Shown in pieces: positions 32,822-42,776 of a DNA stretch of 64,000 nt. Under the pieces are notes generated by a model, which ran no database searches, was not told the DNA's origin, and saw only the letters and a program-made list of their open reading frames with translations. Origin of the DNA: Brachycybe producta (Eukaryota; Arthropoda; Diplopoda; Playtdesmida; Andrognathidae); the NCBI GenBank assembly GCA_036925085.1, contig JAUPFP010000017.1, positions 1,518,501 to 1,582,500 on the forward strand, written 5' to 3'. The position numbers and the translations under genes were made by a program. The first letter of the stretch is position 1. Every line of letters begins with the position of its first letter.

Positions 32822-33728
32822 CAAGGGATTCAGGGAACCCTATAGACCTCCATTGCTTGCAGTACGTGCGTGTGCGCACATGTATGCACGTGTATGCACG
32901 TGCGCGCATGTGTATGCACGTGTATGCACGTGCACGCATGTGTACCCACATGTACACACGTGCGCGCATGCGTATGCACATGTACACACTTGTGCACATG
33001 TGTACGCATGTGTATGCACATGTATACACGTGTGTGCATGTGTACGCATGTATACACTTGTGTACGCATGTATACACTTGTGTACATGTGCATAAACATG
33101 CGTACACATGCACACAAGTGTGTACACGTGCATATGCATGCGCGCATGTGCATACACGTGCATATGCATGCGCGCATGTGCATACACGTGCATATGCATG
33201 TGCGCATGTGCGTACACGTGCATACACATGCGCGCATGTGCATACACGTGCATACACATGCGCGCATGTGCGTACACGTGCATACACATGCACGCATGTG
33301 CGTACACGTGCATACACATGCACGCATGTGCGTACACGTGCATACACATGCGCGCATGTGCGTACACGTGCATACACATGCGCGCATGTGCATACATGTG
33401 CATACACATGTGCGTACATGTGCATACACATGCTTACACATGCGCGCACGTGCATACATGTGCATACATGTGCATACACATGCTTACACATGCGCATACG
33501 TACATACATGTGCGTACACATGTGCGCACGTGCATACATGTGCGTAAATGTGCGCATATGTGCATACATGTGCATACACGTGTGTACTAGTGCATACACG
33601 TGCATAAATATGCGTACACGTGCGTACATGTGCGTACATGCATGTAACAATGAAAGAAAATTGGTTGTTTGATATATGAAAGCGTATATTAAAGCAATGG
33701 AAGTCTATAGGGTTCCCTGAATCCCTTG
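32822..33728. mobile_element. Element CC: 37-bp TIRs enclosing a Z-DNA-prone repeat array
   Basis: 907 bp. The 37-bp terminal inverted repeats (32822-32858 and 33692-33728), starting CAAGGGATTCAGGGAACC, differ at one position. Nearly all of the interior is the alternating purine-pyrimidine array. TTTTAA occurs near both borders, but a clean TSD cannot be set. The near-identical ends suggest a recent origin or gene conversion. Confidence 0.75.
32863..33640. repeat. Alternating purine-pyrimidine minisatellite, 30-bp higher-order unit
   Basis: About 780 bp built of CATACACGTG, CATACACATG, CGCGCATGTG-like decamers. From about 33121 to 33400 the unit is 30 bp, repeated about nine times, each with a CACGTG and usually a GCGCGC. 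Purine-pyrimidine alternation is unbroken for about 300 bp and has only occasional breaks elsewhere. All six frames are open because no stop codon fits the alternation, so the 160-278-codon Cys/His/Thr-rich frames are artefacts. Confidence 0.95.
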
Positions 33729-34088
33729 TTTTAAATTATTTTTAGGTATATTTACAAGAATTTTAATGGATGTTTTTTAGCTTACGAGCGCATACTCAAT
33801 TGAGTTAGAAATTCGCGATTTTGAAATGTTTTTTTAAAAAAAAACGCACTTACCAATTTTTTGTCATTCTATCACTCGATCAGCATAATATATTTAAGGT
33901 GCATATTGCACTTTGAAAACTTAATATTGGATAACTTTAAATATTAAAAAATAAACATATTGCCGCCGCGACTGTGTATTTTCAAAATTATCATTTATTT
34001 TAACATTGGGTCTATGGGCTCAATATAAAACTATGCTAGCGCTCTTTGTGGAGATTTTCCGAAGTAATTTTGCGATATAGCCTCTTAA

Positions 34089-34904
34089 ATAAAATTGGGA
34101 AACACTGCTGTAGTCTATATTGGAAAATTATTATTATTCAGAAAAAAAAAAGACTGGGGTTCTAAGCATTTTTTGGGAGTTCTTTACAACCGGGCGGTTT
34201 TTTATTATTTTCTCCCAGTCCGCCCTTGGCAAGTTCTTAGTAGGGCTATACACCAATACAGTAATTTTATCCGTTTTTGCCTATGTGCTGATGCAGGTTA
34301 TGTTCTCGACTGTTCGCGAAAAAATAATCGACCAATGCTGGTATAACGATATTAGACTACTTTTTTAGTTTTTGGCCGATTTCAACGGAAAAAAACCGTT
34401 GAAATCGGCCAAAAAAGTCAACTTTGGTATTTTCTAATATTTTTTTTATATATGCAAAAAAGCGTCAAGTTTCAAGATGTCAACATAAAAATAGCTCAAT
34501 TTCATACACTAGTATCAGAGGAGAATGGGTGTGGTTTGTTGTTGTTATTATCGTCGTTGTTGTTGTTGTTGTCGTTGTCGCTCAACTTTATCATGTGGCT
34601 TTTTTGTAATCCTTCTTTGATTAGACTTCAATGATGACATAGCCGTAGTTATTAAAGAGAACAACAACAACATTGTATCATTTTACTGTTTTTAATATCA
34701 AAGTATAACCATAATAGCATATTTAATAATAACGACCACAATTTTGGTTTAGAGAGAGAGAGATGCATTTTGTAACGATTACAAGGAATCTACAGAGTTC
34801 CCTATATATAGTATTAATGTCGTGTCATAATTGTGGTTTTTCTTAGCAAGAAGCTAGTAGTAGTAGTGGTGGTGACCAAACTAATATATGGCTAAAAAGC
34901 CAAA
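34089..34904. other. Unassigned stretch
   Basis: 34378-34412 holds an inverted repeat (TTGGCCGATTTCAACGG and CCGTTGAAATCGGCCAA). A GTT/GTC run lies at 34549-34578. No gene recognised. Confidence 0.35.
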
Positions 34905-35575
34905 TGTGGCTCCTAGAGAAATCGGGACTGGCTCACTACAGCTAACTGGGTCACTACAGCTACTAGGCTCACTACAGCTACTAGGGTCACTACAGCTACT
35001 AGGGTCACTACAGCTACCAAAAAGAAAATATAGACCTTTATTTCATCAAAAGGGTCACTACAGCTACCAAGGGTCACTACAGCTACCAAAAAATATAGGC
35101 CTGTTTATTTATCAATATGTTTAGTTTAGATTACATTCGGTTCAGTTAGGTTTCATTATGTTCAGTAAGGTTCGGTAAGGATCGGTTAGGTTTGGTTAGG
35201 ATCAGTTAGGTTTGGTTAGGATCGGTTAGGTTTGGTTAGGATCGGTTAGGTTCGGTTAGTATCGGTACTTTTTGGTTAGGATCGTTAAGGTTCGGTTAGG
35301 TAAGGTTCGGTAAGGTTTTATTAGGTAAGGTTCCGTTATTTTAGGGAGAAAGGGTTATTTTTTTAGCTGTAGTGACGAAAAAGTGATAAAAAAAAGGTCT
35401 ATATTTTGTCCCCCTATTTTTTGGTAGCTGTAGTGACCCTTTTGATGAACAAAAGGTCTATTAATTTTTTTGGTAGCTGTAGTGACCCAAGTAGCTGTTC
35501 TCCCCTTAGTAGCGCTTGTGAGCCTTGGTAGCTGTAGTGACCCCCAACCGAGAAATCCTGGTTTTCACAATGTTT
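34905..35575. mobile_element. Element KK with subterminal tandem repeats
   Basis: The left side has seven 18-bp units of the form GGTCACTACAGCTACTAG between about 34928 and 35090. The right side has the same unit inverted (TGGTAGCTGTAGTGACC) at about 35424, 35471 and 35525, plus degraded copies. Near-terminal GAGAAATC.GG motifs occur on both sides in inverted order. The centre is a decamer array. Arrays of subterminal direct repeats are typical of transposase-binding regions of hAT and related elements (inference). Confidence 0.65.
35128..35345 (+). repeat. Decamer array GGTTAGGATC/GGTTAGGTTT
   Basis: About 20 degenerate 10-bp units alternate GGTTAGGATC and GGTTAGGTTT at the centre of KK. 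It contains TTAGG but has a 10-bp period and an internal location, so it is not a telomere array. Confidence 0.85.
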
Positions 35576-35596
35576 TTCGTCTTGTTTTGTGGCTCC

Positions 35597-35976
35597 CAGT
35601 GGCGTAGCAAGGGGATGGGCGAGGGGGGGGGGGGGTGTGGTCCGCCCTGGCGGCAAGTTTTTTTTTCTCCTCTTGGGATAGTAGAAGGGTTTTTTTAAAA
35701 CGCAGAAACTGCAGAACAGCCTGAAAGATAAAATTATGAAATTTTTGTCGCTCTCTCGCTGTGCTCGTAAAACATATTCTGCAATATAAAATTATATAAA
35801 CCATTTCAATCACTGGATATCGATAATATCGATTTGGCCCCATGTCAGACCAGAATCCTGGTTGTACCATTTGATGTGTATTGTGTGGTTGTGTTTTTCG
35901 TGAGCGAGGAGGGAGGGGAGGGCAGCAAACTCAAGGACCGCCCAAGGCGGCACAAACTCTAGCTATATTGCCACTG
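35597..35976. mobile_element. hAT-like MITE LL
   Basis: 380 bp from CAGTGGCGTAGCAAGG to TATATTGCCACTG. Inverted subterminal CCGCC-GGCGG motifs and a poly-G run are present. Flanks GTGGCTCC (35589-35596) and GTTGCTCC (35977-35984) are an 8-bp TSD with one mismatch. The minus frames inside are not gene-like. Confidence 0.8.
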
Positions 35977-35984
35977 GTTGCTCC

Positions 35985-36782
35985 AATAGAACAGTAAGCT
36001 TGGTCATTCGTCCACATATGCAGAGGTATTATAGCACGTGCTTATGTTGGAAGTTGGTAATTTAAGCATTTTTTTTAGCTTGCGGGGTCGACGAGACAGG
36101 TACTGGATGCAAAGGTCCTCCACCCCTCCCCACAATTCCCCAAATGCAGTAGCACATTTTCTGTTCATTATTGATTTCTTATTGTAACAATATATACGAG
36201 AAAGGGCCACACAACAAGTTGAGAGTGTAACTTTTATTCATTAAATATTAGAAGGGGAAATGCAATAGTCACTCATCAGCCATGCATGCGTACATGTACG
36301 TGTGGCTTCATTTCATTCTGCTGCATTGTCCTTTTTTTTTTTCTTCTTTTGTGCCACTTTGCGACTTCTTTGTAGTGTTAGTTTTTGTATGCTAAAAGTC
36401 TTAAGACTACTAGCTTGGTTTTAGTTTTGTTTTGTGTGTGTGTGGCCTTATTTATTTATTGTTTTAATGCACAACGGTTACACGCTCCAAATAATAAGGT
36501 TACTTGCCATTTCTAAGTTTCACTTTCTATTAGGAACTATAGCTCTGCATGAATTGTTGTTTCCTGCTGCGGGTTTAACTAATGCCTGTGTGCTGCATGC
36601 ATGCATACATACATGCTGGCTATTGGCTATGTAGAGAATAGAACAGACAAACAGACAGAGACATTTATATTTAGGTTTCATGGAAGAACAAAGGCTCATT
36701 CCTATAACAACATTTGCAACTGCTACTACTTCATTACTGCAAATTACTGAAGTATGGTTACGTCACTTGCAGGTCACATAAT
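35985..36782. other. Unassigned stretch
   Basis: No gene recognised; GCATGCATGCATACATACATG near 36594 is a short alternating tract. Confidence 0.3.
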
Positions 36783-37140
36783 TCAATTCAATTCAGAATA
36801 CACCTGCAATCAGCTTAAAAGCCATGTGGCAGGAGGCGGGGGGCGGGAATTGCTCCCGATCACAAATGATTGTCATTCCGGTAAAACAAGACATCATTGT
36901 TAAAATTGAAATTGTCCTAACAAACGAACTATCAACTGGAAGAGAATTCCATAGTCTAATGACATTCTTGGATAAAAAGACCCAAAAATAGGCATCAGTT
37001 CTAGACATTAATTCTTTTAAAATGTTTGAATGCCCGTGTCTTCCCTTACGAGGATGTATTTTTAATAAGTCATTAAGTAGGAGGGCAATAGTATCATCTG
37101 CCAGTAAACGTTCCGAAAAGGGCAAAAGCTTTGGTCATTT
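36783..37140 (-). pseudogene. L2/CR1-like LINE 3' end, minus strand
   Basis: The 110-codon minus frame (37125-36793) holds ERLLADDTIALLLNDLL, then a glycine/histidine-rich KGRHGHSN, then RTDAYFWVFLSKNVIRLWNS followed by LP. This is the order seen at the C-terminus of L2/CR1-type ORF2 proteins. The UTR has GATCGGGAGCAAT, and the tail repeats TTGAA at 36783-36795. The retained part is in one frame, so it is a comparatively good copy of the terminal 100 codons; everything upstream is missing. Related to 21752-21915. Confidence 0.75.
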
Positions 37141-38277
37141 CGTCGCATTTCTGAAGCATATAAGATACACTGTCAGTATACACGTAGCTTTCTTCCGTTC
37201 ACAAATCTTGCAGCGCGTTATGCTGTAGTACCATTTCTATTTTGTGCTTTTAAGTTACTCCTCCTTCAAACGTTGTCGTCGTCGTCAAGGTGGAAAAACG
37301 GTTCAGGTGGAATCTGAACCGAGATTGATACACACAAGAGTCAGATCTCTCTACCAATCCTGTTGCGCATATCTTGGTGTGGTGTGGTGTTGTGTGGTGT
37401 GTGTGGCACACGGTGACAATGAGCAAATTTGTCACTCGGCCATAATTCAAATCACCGGGTCGTGCGACAAGAAAAAAAATGGGAGAATTCGAACTACATC
37501 AAAGTCTTTTTTTTTAGGTCTTCGAAGAGAAATGAAACTTTTCTAGATTCGCATTTAACTTTCATCCTTAATGTTTAATGCGTACTTTTTTTAATTTCCT
37601 GATGTGTTTTTGCTTCTAGTTGTAAGCCATAAACACAGATCAATATCGTGCGAATGTGTTTGTTCAATTTAACTACTATACATTTGTACAATTCCCGGTT
37701 TTTTTGTTGTTGTTGTATAAGAAACTTGACGTCACTCCCCAGTTGTGTAATATATTATTCATTTTCAATCCTCTTTTTTTTCTTCAAAGTATTCGAAATC
37801 GAAAAAGTAAAATTAAGATTAATAGTTGCTTGAATTATGGAGAAAAGCAGGTCCCTGTTTATTTTTTATTTTTTAATAATTTAATGGGTATTTTTCTGCA
37901 CAAAATGGATCTATATATATTTTGTGTGTTTCAAATCATTTTCATGAGGTTTCATTTGATGTTTAAAAAAATAGGGCTGAATTTTTGGAAGTGATGGAAT
38001 GAATCTTGGTGGTACTTTACCTGGTGGTCTCAAAACTGGGGCGGGGGGGCACGGGCGAATTTTGCCAGTTTTTTTTGTCATCCGTGACAAATATCCAAAT
38101 ATTTTTGATCTGGTTGCTCGAGTTTTGTCAATATTAGGAGAAAAATGGAGAAAAGCGTGGAGAGGAATAGGCTCACAGATAATCATTTGGTTTCATTGTT
38201 AAAAGCAGAGATCGCTCAAAGTTTTTCTGCAAAAACATTGACCATTTGGTTGATGAAAAGAGACCCCCCAGGTGTCA
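37141..38277. other. Unassigned stretch
   Basis: No gene recognised. GT-rich sequence at 37377-37408, a short C/G-rich piece near 38037-38052, and T-rich frames. Confidence 0.3.
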
Positions 38278-38331
38278 GGTTCCTCCGAATGGAGGACTGT
38301 CCTCCAGAAAGGAGGAAAGGTAGCAAGCCTA
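38278..38331. mobile_element. Family H fragment, copy H3
   Basis: CCTCCGAATGGAGGACTGTC through GGAAAGGTAGCAAGCCTAG matches the right half of H2. The left half is missing. Confidence 0.65.
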
Positions 38332-38366
38332 GCTGCAAGTATTCTTTTTTTGAACTGAGATTATGA

Positions 38367-39145
38367 CAGGGTTGGAAAAAATCATGATTTTTTTAAAAAA
38401 AATCAAAAATCGTGATTTTTTTGATTAAATCGCGATTTTTTTGATTAAATCACAATTTTTAGTTTTTAGTTTTTGTAACTTAATAAAAATAATAGGAATA
38501 CAAAATAATGAAAGAAGTTACAAAATAAAACTTACAAAAGTGATAAATCATTCAAGTTTTTAGTTAAAAAAACAAAGAAACGGGAAGAAGTCAAAGAAAT
38601 CAAAATACAAAATTTTACAAATACTGAAAAAAGAAAAACAACTACAAATTGACTTAGTATTTACGTTGAGTATTAGCACATCAAAGTGGTTTCAAAATTT
38701 CAAATGTATTCATTGTAAGCGTGTGGCTGTAGAAACATTTCTGCAACTTATTTCTTTTTTGTTGTTCAACATTTTAAAGACCGTCACCAACTTTCCTGCA
38801 GTTGATGCAATTGCAGTGTGAAGTTGGGACACAATGTCTATAACTTCTTTTGGAAGTTGATTGATCCCTGTAGTGTTGCCACCAAGATAAAGGTGTAACA
38901 CTTACTTGTGCTGGAGTCATTGCTTTGTTGTAACTATTTTTCACTGCTTTTCAGAAGCTCTATCATTTTCTTGACACACCTCTTCCATTTCATCTAACAA
39001 ATTTTTCCATATCTCCACAACTTCACTAATTGTACAGCTATCCATCTGAATTTAAAACATGATTTAATCAATGATTTTAACTCAGTGATTTAATCATGAT
39101 TTAATCATTTGATTTAATCAAAATGATTAAATCATGCCAACCCTG
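38367..39145. mobile_element. hAT-like element II with perfect TSD
   Basis: 779 bp from CAGGGTTGGAAAAAATCA to GATTAAATCATGCCAACCCTG, both ends followed by repeated GATTAAATC motifs. Perfect 8-bp TSD GATTATGA at 38359-38366 and 39146-39153. The minus-strand interior (about 39050-38710) has broken frames, for example a helical QLPKEVIDIVSQLHTAIAS. This could be transposase remnant, but I cannot place it in a domain. Confidence 0.85.
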
Positions 39146-39153
39146 GATTATGA

Positions 39154-39724
39154 TGATGTAATATCTGGTATAGTTTGTTTAACATGGTGTGTGTTCGATT
39201 TTCGTTTAGAATCTCTCGTTTAGGGCACTATTCCTTTTTCAACGTGATTTAAATTGCAATAAGCACTCAAATATACTGTCCACCCACTGATAGATCTGCA
39301 TAACCAAATCTTGAGTCCCTGTTATTTTTTTTTGTAAAAAACACTCTGAAAATAGCTTGCATACCAATTTTCATTGACAATAATATTAGAAACGAACAAA
39401 AATCGTCTATGGAAATTAGCATGTAGGCTATTTTCAAACGTTTTTTTTTTTAATAAAAGGGATCATAACCAGTTTTGTAAAAATTATCAGTTGATTGACA
39501 GTATATTTGAGTACTTTTTGCACTTTAAATTCCGTTTAAAAAATAATGGTGTGCTTAAAAGATAGAATGTAAACCAAAACTGAACACAATATATTAACCG
39601 CTATACCAGGTATTGCACCATACTTGTCTCGAGTGATGCCTTATAGTCTCTTTACACACAAAATTTTACTGATTTTCTGAAAAGTTGAGGTCAGAGACGT
39701 ATAGTAAGTCGAACACGAGAGCTA
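39154..39724. other. Unassigned stretch
   Basis: No gene recognised. Confidence 0.3.
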
Positions 39725-39919
39725 CATGTCAGGCAAGTGTGGCCACCACAACTTTGCTCCGCCCTTTTTATGAGCTTCAGACCAGAATATCAACCAATTA
39801 GAAATTGATAAGGGGCGAGTCATGTGACATCCGACCAAATAACAAACTCATTAAAAATTGATGACGCTCATAAAAGAGGCGGAGCAAACGAAAAGCTAGT
39901 GCTGGTCACACTTGCCCGT
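39725..39919. mobile_element. Family B MITE, copy B2
   Basis: CAGGCAAGTGTGGCC to GGTCACACTTGCCCGT, with a CGCCC/GGCGG core and CCAATTAGAAATTG. CGAGAGCTA flanks it at 39716-39724 and 39920-39928; five extra bases (CATGT) lie before the left terminus. Confidence 0.75.
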
Positions 39920-39944
39920 CGAGAGCTAGCCTAGGAATAATTTG

Positions 39945-40150
39945 ACAGGCAATTAGAAATCGGGATGAACTGAGGTTGGCTCCGCCCTTTTTATGACGAC
40001 CGGCAACTTCTAATTGGTTTGTTGTGTAGTTTGACGCTGAAAAGGATGGAGCATGTGACGTCAGACAACATAACCAACCAATTAGAAGTTGCGTTTCGTC
40101 ATAAAAAGGGCGGAGGCAACTTCTGTTCGTCCCGATTTCTAATTGCCTGT
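39945..40150. mobile_element. Family A MITE, copy A6 (reference copy)
   Basis: 206 bp, perfect ACAGGCAATTAG and CTAATTGCCTGT ends, perfect 8-bp TSD ATAATTTG at 39937-39944 and 40151-40158. Interior order: GCTCCGCCC, ATGACGACCGGC, TTCTAATTGG, TGACGTCA, AACCAACCAATTAG, TCATAAAAAGGGCGG. The best copy for setting family boundaries. Confidence 0.95.
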
Positions 40151-40707
40151 ATAATTTGCGGTTATTGTAAGTGATTTATAAAAAATTTGGGAACATGTTG
40201 AAGGCGGTTTTGTAATTTATTAACCTTACAGGTTATGAAAAAAATGATGATTTGTTTTTGACATCAAAAAATGGGAAAAGACATTCATTGTTTTTATGTC
40301 TATAAAAATAACCTGTTTTATTCTAAATGGGCGCACTTGTTGTTAGTTTACAACTTGATGGGCTATGCATATAGTATAAGTAATATGTTGTAGCCCGTGT
40401 GAAAGAAAAAATGAAAGTGTGCGTGCAATTGTATATTTACTTGATGAAGCCTTCCTCCCTATTAGTTGCATTAGTAAATTAATTTTTGTCTTTCTACTTC
40501 CTTTTACATTCCATTTGTCGTATTGATTGAATTTAAAAATGAAACCTTCTGTTGCCAATTATGTCCAAAGAATTTTTATTTCTAAATACAGAGGGAGTAA
40601 AAAAATAATAAATGAGTAAGTCTTGTAACAGGTTGCTTGTTTTATTTTTTTTAACCTGTTTGACCACTTGGCTTTAATAAGATTAAAAATGAAAATCTGC
40701 ATTTTTG

Positions 40708-40913
40708 ACAGGCAATTAGAAAACGGGATGAACATAAGTTGGCTCCGCCCTTTTTATGACGAACGGCAACTTCTAATTGGTTTGTTGTGTGGTTTGACGT
40801 TGAAAAGGGCAGAGCATGTGACGTCAGACTACATAACCAACAAATTAGAAGTTGCCCTTCGTCATAAAAATGGCCGAATCAACTTCTGTTCATCCCGTTT
40901 TCTAATTGCCTGT
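40708..40913. mobile_element. Family A MITE, copy A7
   Basis: 206 bp with both standard ends. CRE TGACGTCA and two CCAAT-type motifs are present. No clear TSD. Its right border abuts hAT transposase coding sequence. The 90-codon frame across it reads MITE sequence. Confidence 0.85.
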
Positions 40914-41026
40914 CTGACATTCAACTTGGGTCAGTTTTGAAAATAATCACTTCGAACAAGATTTCCCCTGAAGTAGGAAAGATTGTCGCAGAGAAGAGAT
41001 GCCAAGTGTCCGGAAGAGAACATTAA
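40914..41026 (+). pseudogene. hAT transposase C-terminal fragment (copy N4)
   Basis: An uninterrupted frame reads DIQLGSVLKIITSNKISPE and then KRCQVSGREH before a stop at 41024-41026. This resembles the final segment of hAT-type transposases such as those related to GTF2IRD2/ZBED-like proteins (recognised from memory). The same sequence, frameshifted, occurs inside N3. The rest of the element to the left has been replaced by A7. It is under about 40 codons and has no start. Confidence 0.6.
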
Positions 41027-41160
41027 TTTTACCGTTGTCCTTGTTCTTTTTTATACTGTACTTACGTACGTTACTGTACCTACGTTTCTATAAAAATTGA
41101 AGTTTTTTTTTTTTTTTGGCGGCCCACATTTGTTTGTTTTTAGCAAAATGCTGTTTCACC
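41027..41160 (+). mobile_element. 3' flank of the N4 hAT relic
   Basis: TTTACCGTTGTCC, CGTTTCTATAAAAATTGAAG and GGCCCACAT match N2 and N3. The terminal GTTTGACATGCTTG-type end is absent. Confidence 0.55.
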
Positions 41161-41757
41161 TTTTTTTTCATATGTTTTTTGTTCTTTCTATAGTTCTTCA
41201 TTTTATTGATTGTTTTTTTTTGTTTGTTGTGGGAAGAAAGAGGTGGAGATATTGTTAGCCTGAATTATGGAGTTTAACATGTCACAGAAAATATTACTTT
41301 TTTTTTGTTTGGATAATATATATTTTTTTTTGTTTCATCTTGGTTACCGTAGAGACATTTGCATCTATAATCTATTGTTTATATACGAAGTGTGTACGCT
41401 CGTATGGGCGCCAACAACACCACCCACGCGAAGTAATTGCAACACTTGCAAACGTTTTTTTGGAATTGGGATAAGCTTATTGCAATTTTGTCGCTTTTTT
41501 TTGTCTGTCGCAAGTGCAATATTGTTGTTAACGCTATTTTACGTTACTACGTGCAACTGTGTTGTTACTGCTGTTGTTGATGTTGATGTTGTTGTTGTTG
41601 TCAGGGTGACAAGAGACAAAATTGAGCTGAAGATGAAAAAAAATTGTCTCTTTAGCTTTGCCATTTCAGCAACCGTTTCTGTACTTATAAGACTAAAGAG
41701 CTCAATTTAAGCGGAAATTTTCAGCTGTTTTAAGAAAATAGGTGACAAGACTTATCG
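41161..41757. other. Unassigned T-rich stretch
   Basis: A 147-codon plus frame (41267-41710) is dominated by Phe, Leu and Val and shows no domain. I do not support it as a gene. A GTT run lies near 41574-41600. Confidence 0.3.
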
Positions 41758-41840
41758 TAGGTCACTAAGTGACCTACACTTTAGAACTGTAGGTCACTCA
41801 GTGACCTACACTTTAGAACTGTAGGTCACTCAATGACCTA
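41758..41840. repeat. Three tandem AGGTCA/TGACCT palindromes
   Basis: TAGGTCACTAAGTGACCTA (41758-41776), TAGGTCACTCAGTGACCTA (41790-41808) and TAGGTCACTCAATGACCTA (41822-41840) repeat every 32 bp with a CACTTTAGAACTG spacer. Each is an inverted pair of nuclear-receptor half-sites AGGTCA spaced by 5 bp. Receptor binding is possible but not shown. Confidence 0.85.
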
Positions 41841-41879
41841 ACACAATGAATTTATGCTGAGGTAATTTATTTTCAGCAT

Positions 41880-41942
41880 GTGTAATTCGTACCTTAATCA
41901 CTTGGCCTTGTGAAGGCCAAGTGATTATGGGAATAATTACAC
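41880..41942. repeat. Perfect hairpin next to the AGGTCA array
   Basis: Inner 15-bp perfect arms TAATCACTTGGCCTT (41895-41909) and AAGGCCAAGTGATTA (41913-41927) with a 3-base loop. Outer arms GTGTAATT and AATTACAC lie at 41880 and 41935. It could be a remnant inverted-repeat element or a structured RNA if transcribed. Confidence 0.85.
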
Positions 41943-42437
41943 ACGCTTAAAAACCACCAGAAAATAGAAATAAAAAAGTCTGTGTTCTTTCTTTTTGCAC
42001 TCAAATATAGGCTATATAGCGTTTCTGGTAAATTTCTTGCAAAGTGAAATTCAGTGGTGAAATTCAGGGTGTGTGTGTGTGTGTGTGTGTGTGATTCTTC
42101 TTCAGATTCTTCTTTCAGTTAACATTTTCAGCTTTTATGTTGAGCTATTTATGTTTTAACTTATCTCTAAAATACAAATGCTGCAACATGGGCGGAATCC
42201 ACGTGTGTTCTATTTTTCACAAATTGAAATTTTCAATAATTTGAAATGTTCACGCCAGTGGAAACAAGGCCTTATGAGACAAATACAAATATAAAAAAAA
42301 AATCCAAGATGCTTAACTTTACTTCATTCAAACACTACCTCTAATTATTCTACAATCATTAGTCACATTAGAAATAATCATATACATGTATACCATTTTA
42401 TTTTATATGTTACAGATATAAAGCTTTGTCTGTATGT
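41943..42437. other. Unassigned stretch with GT microsatellite and GG end
   Basis: Holds a (GT)n tract at 42069-42093. At 42185-42275 it has a reversed partial end of element GG (CAGTGGAAACAAGGCCTTA). No gene. Confidence 0.45.
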
Positions 42438-42700
42438 GTATAACGCTGTACAAACAAGGACAAAAACGTTTAAACACGTCGGAATTTATTTAATTTAAAT
42501 GAACTGGTTTTTTCTCATATGGTCAACTTTATGTTGCGCTCTCCCGATCCAAGAATCCAGACAATAGTAACGTGCTTATGAAGGATTTGAATAAAATTGA
42601 AGTATTTGAAGAAAATAGAACTTTGAATAATTTTAGTAGCAAAATTAAACTAGAATTTTGCTCCGCCGTCATTTATGATGGGTTACCCCCCCCCCCCTCT
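42438..42700 (+). repeat. Dispersed repeat AJ, copy 1 (unoccupied)
   Basis: Shares TAACGCTGTACAAACAAGG, GATCCAAGAA and AGCAAAATTAAACTAGAATT with 53233-53720. Here GAATTTTGCTCCGCCGTCAT is uninterrupted, while the second copy contains B5. Origin unknown. Confidence 0.75.
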
Positions 42701-42776
42701 CACTAGTTAGTATAGAAAGTTTATGTAAACTGACTGATGCAATTATCTTGTTTTATTTCATGAATTTTAATTAATT

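Larger units (their letters stand above)
32439..34088. mobile_element. Family C palindromic element, copy C3, split by CC
   Basis: Both outer ends are present: AAAGGCTACATCACAAAATT and GATATAGCCTCTTA. Left arm 32439-32820 and mirrored right arm 33730-34088 share AGAGCGCTAGCATCG, GGCGGCAATATG, GGTAAGTGCGG and TCGCGAATTTCTAACTC. Element CC replaces or occupies the palindrome centre. Non-coding. Confidence 0.8.

Noticed and set aside
32863-33640. CRISPR array
   Set aside because: The repeats are contiguous with no unique spacers, and the window is clearly eukaryotic.
32814-33672. Overlapping frames of 160-278 codons on both strands rich in Cys, His, Thr and Ala
   Set aside because: They arise from the alternating purine-pyrimidine repeat, which cannot form stop codons; all frames are equally open and the peptides are low in complexity.
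35128-35345. Interstitial telomere (TTAGG)n
   Set aside because: The period is 10 bp with two alternating decamers, and the array is centred in a transposon-like structure.
41267-41710. 147-codon hydrophobic frame, possible membrane protein
   Set aside because: The sequence is T-rich with Phe/Leu/Val runs and a GTT microsatellite; no signal peptide pattern or domain is convincing.
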